A stretch of DNA of 64,000 bases from Secundilactobacillus pentosiphilus (GTDB taxonomy: Bacteria; Bacillota; Bacilli; Lactobacillales; Lactobacillaceae): assembly GCF_002217985.1 (NCBI RefSeq), contig NZ_BCMI01000003.1:102640-166639 (forward strand), written 5' to 3'. Below the pieces are notes generated by a model. That model ran no database searches and was not told the DNA's origin. It saw only the letters and a program-made list of their open reading frames with translations. This document shows positions 63,969 to 64,000 of the stretch, in pieces (the stretch's first letter is position 1; the number at the start of each line of letters is the position of its first letter). Both the position numbers and the translations under genes were made by a program.

Positions 63969-64000
63969 TGATATTAATCGATGAAAATCGACTAATATCA
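63969..64000 (+). terminator. Hairpin at the window edge, probable terminator
   Basis: A 14-base arm pair with one A-C mismatch (63969-63982 with 63987-64000), GAAA loop. Any T-run would lie beyond the window. Confidence 0.5.

Overview
The window is a gene-dense stretch of a low-to-medium GC Firmicutes chromosome, almost certainly a member of the Lactobacillaceae. The evidence is the gene set (GatCAB, ClpE, a GshA-type ligase, C69 dipeptidase, TagD and TagF-like enzymes, LafA/LafB-type glycolipid synthases), an Ala T-box, CtsR/CIRCE/cre operators, AAGGAG ribosome sites and frequent TTG starts. A ptsH gene without ptsI behind it, plus a gluconate operon and a GRP-family sugar permease, suggests a species that relies little on the PTS, such as a heterofermentative lactobacillus; the species cannot be fixed from the sequence alone. 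No phage, insertion sequence, rRNA or CRISPR array is visible.

Layout. 1-4.8 kb: end of gatA, gatB, a diacylglycerol kinase and an rRNA m5U methyltransferase. 4.8-12.6 kb: glutamate-cysteine ligase, a sugar O-acetyltransferase, a gluconate kinase/permease operon divergent from an RpiR-type regulator and carrying a cre site, and a membrane-anchored GH25-like protein that lacks its catalytic acids. 12.6-18.2 kb: small conserved proteins, an oxidoreductase, a DEAD-box helicase, an AT-rich sugar permease gene under a consensus promoter, tRNA-Arg(CCT), UspA and MarR. 18.4-28.8 kb: envelope genes (GtrA, GT2, UDP-GlcNAc 2-epimerase, TagD, an unrecognised protein and a TagF-like polymerase) mixed with YihY, flavodoxin, RecX, an NtdP-like phosphatase and an AI-2E-family permease. 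28.8-39.3 kb: RF3, dipeptidase, a Ca-type P-ATPase, a MucBP/SH3-like protein, clpE, a small protein and HPr. 39.7-42.9 kb: a glycolipid (lipoteichoic acid anchor) cluster. 43-58.5 kb: housekeeping run ruvAB-queA-tgt-yajC-dinB-nrnA-cshB-alaS-ireB-ruvX-yrzB-zapA-mutS2-trxA. 58.6-64 kb: YslB, racE-rdgB-yfcE-cbpB, MscS and a DUF948/YtxH-like pair.

The most unusual item is a family of three intergenic elements of about 215-230 bp (6469-6693, 18177-18391 reversed, 61810-62037). Each lies between convergent genes, with its hairpin-side end within about 7 bp of a stop codon. Flanks are conserved, while the long palindromic core differs in sequence yet stays self-complementary, with covarying and G-U pairs. 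One copy has perfect 12-bp terminal inverted repeats. This looks like a small non-autonomous mobile element or a conserved bidirectional-terminator RNA. All gene calls come from reading the sequence; no database search was run.
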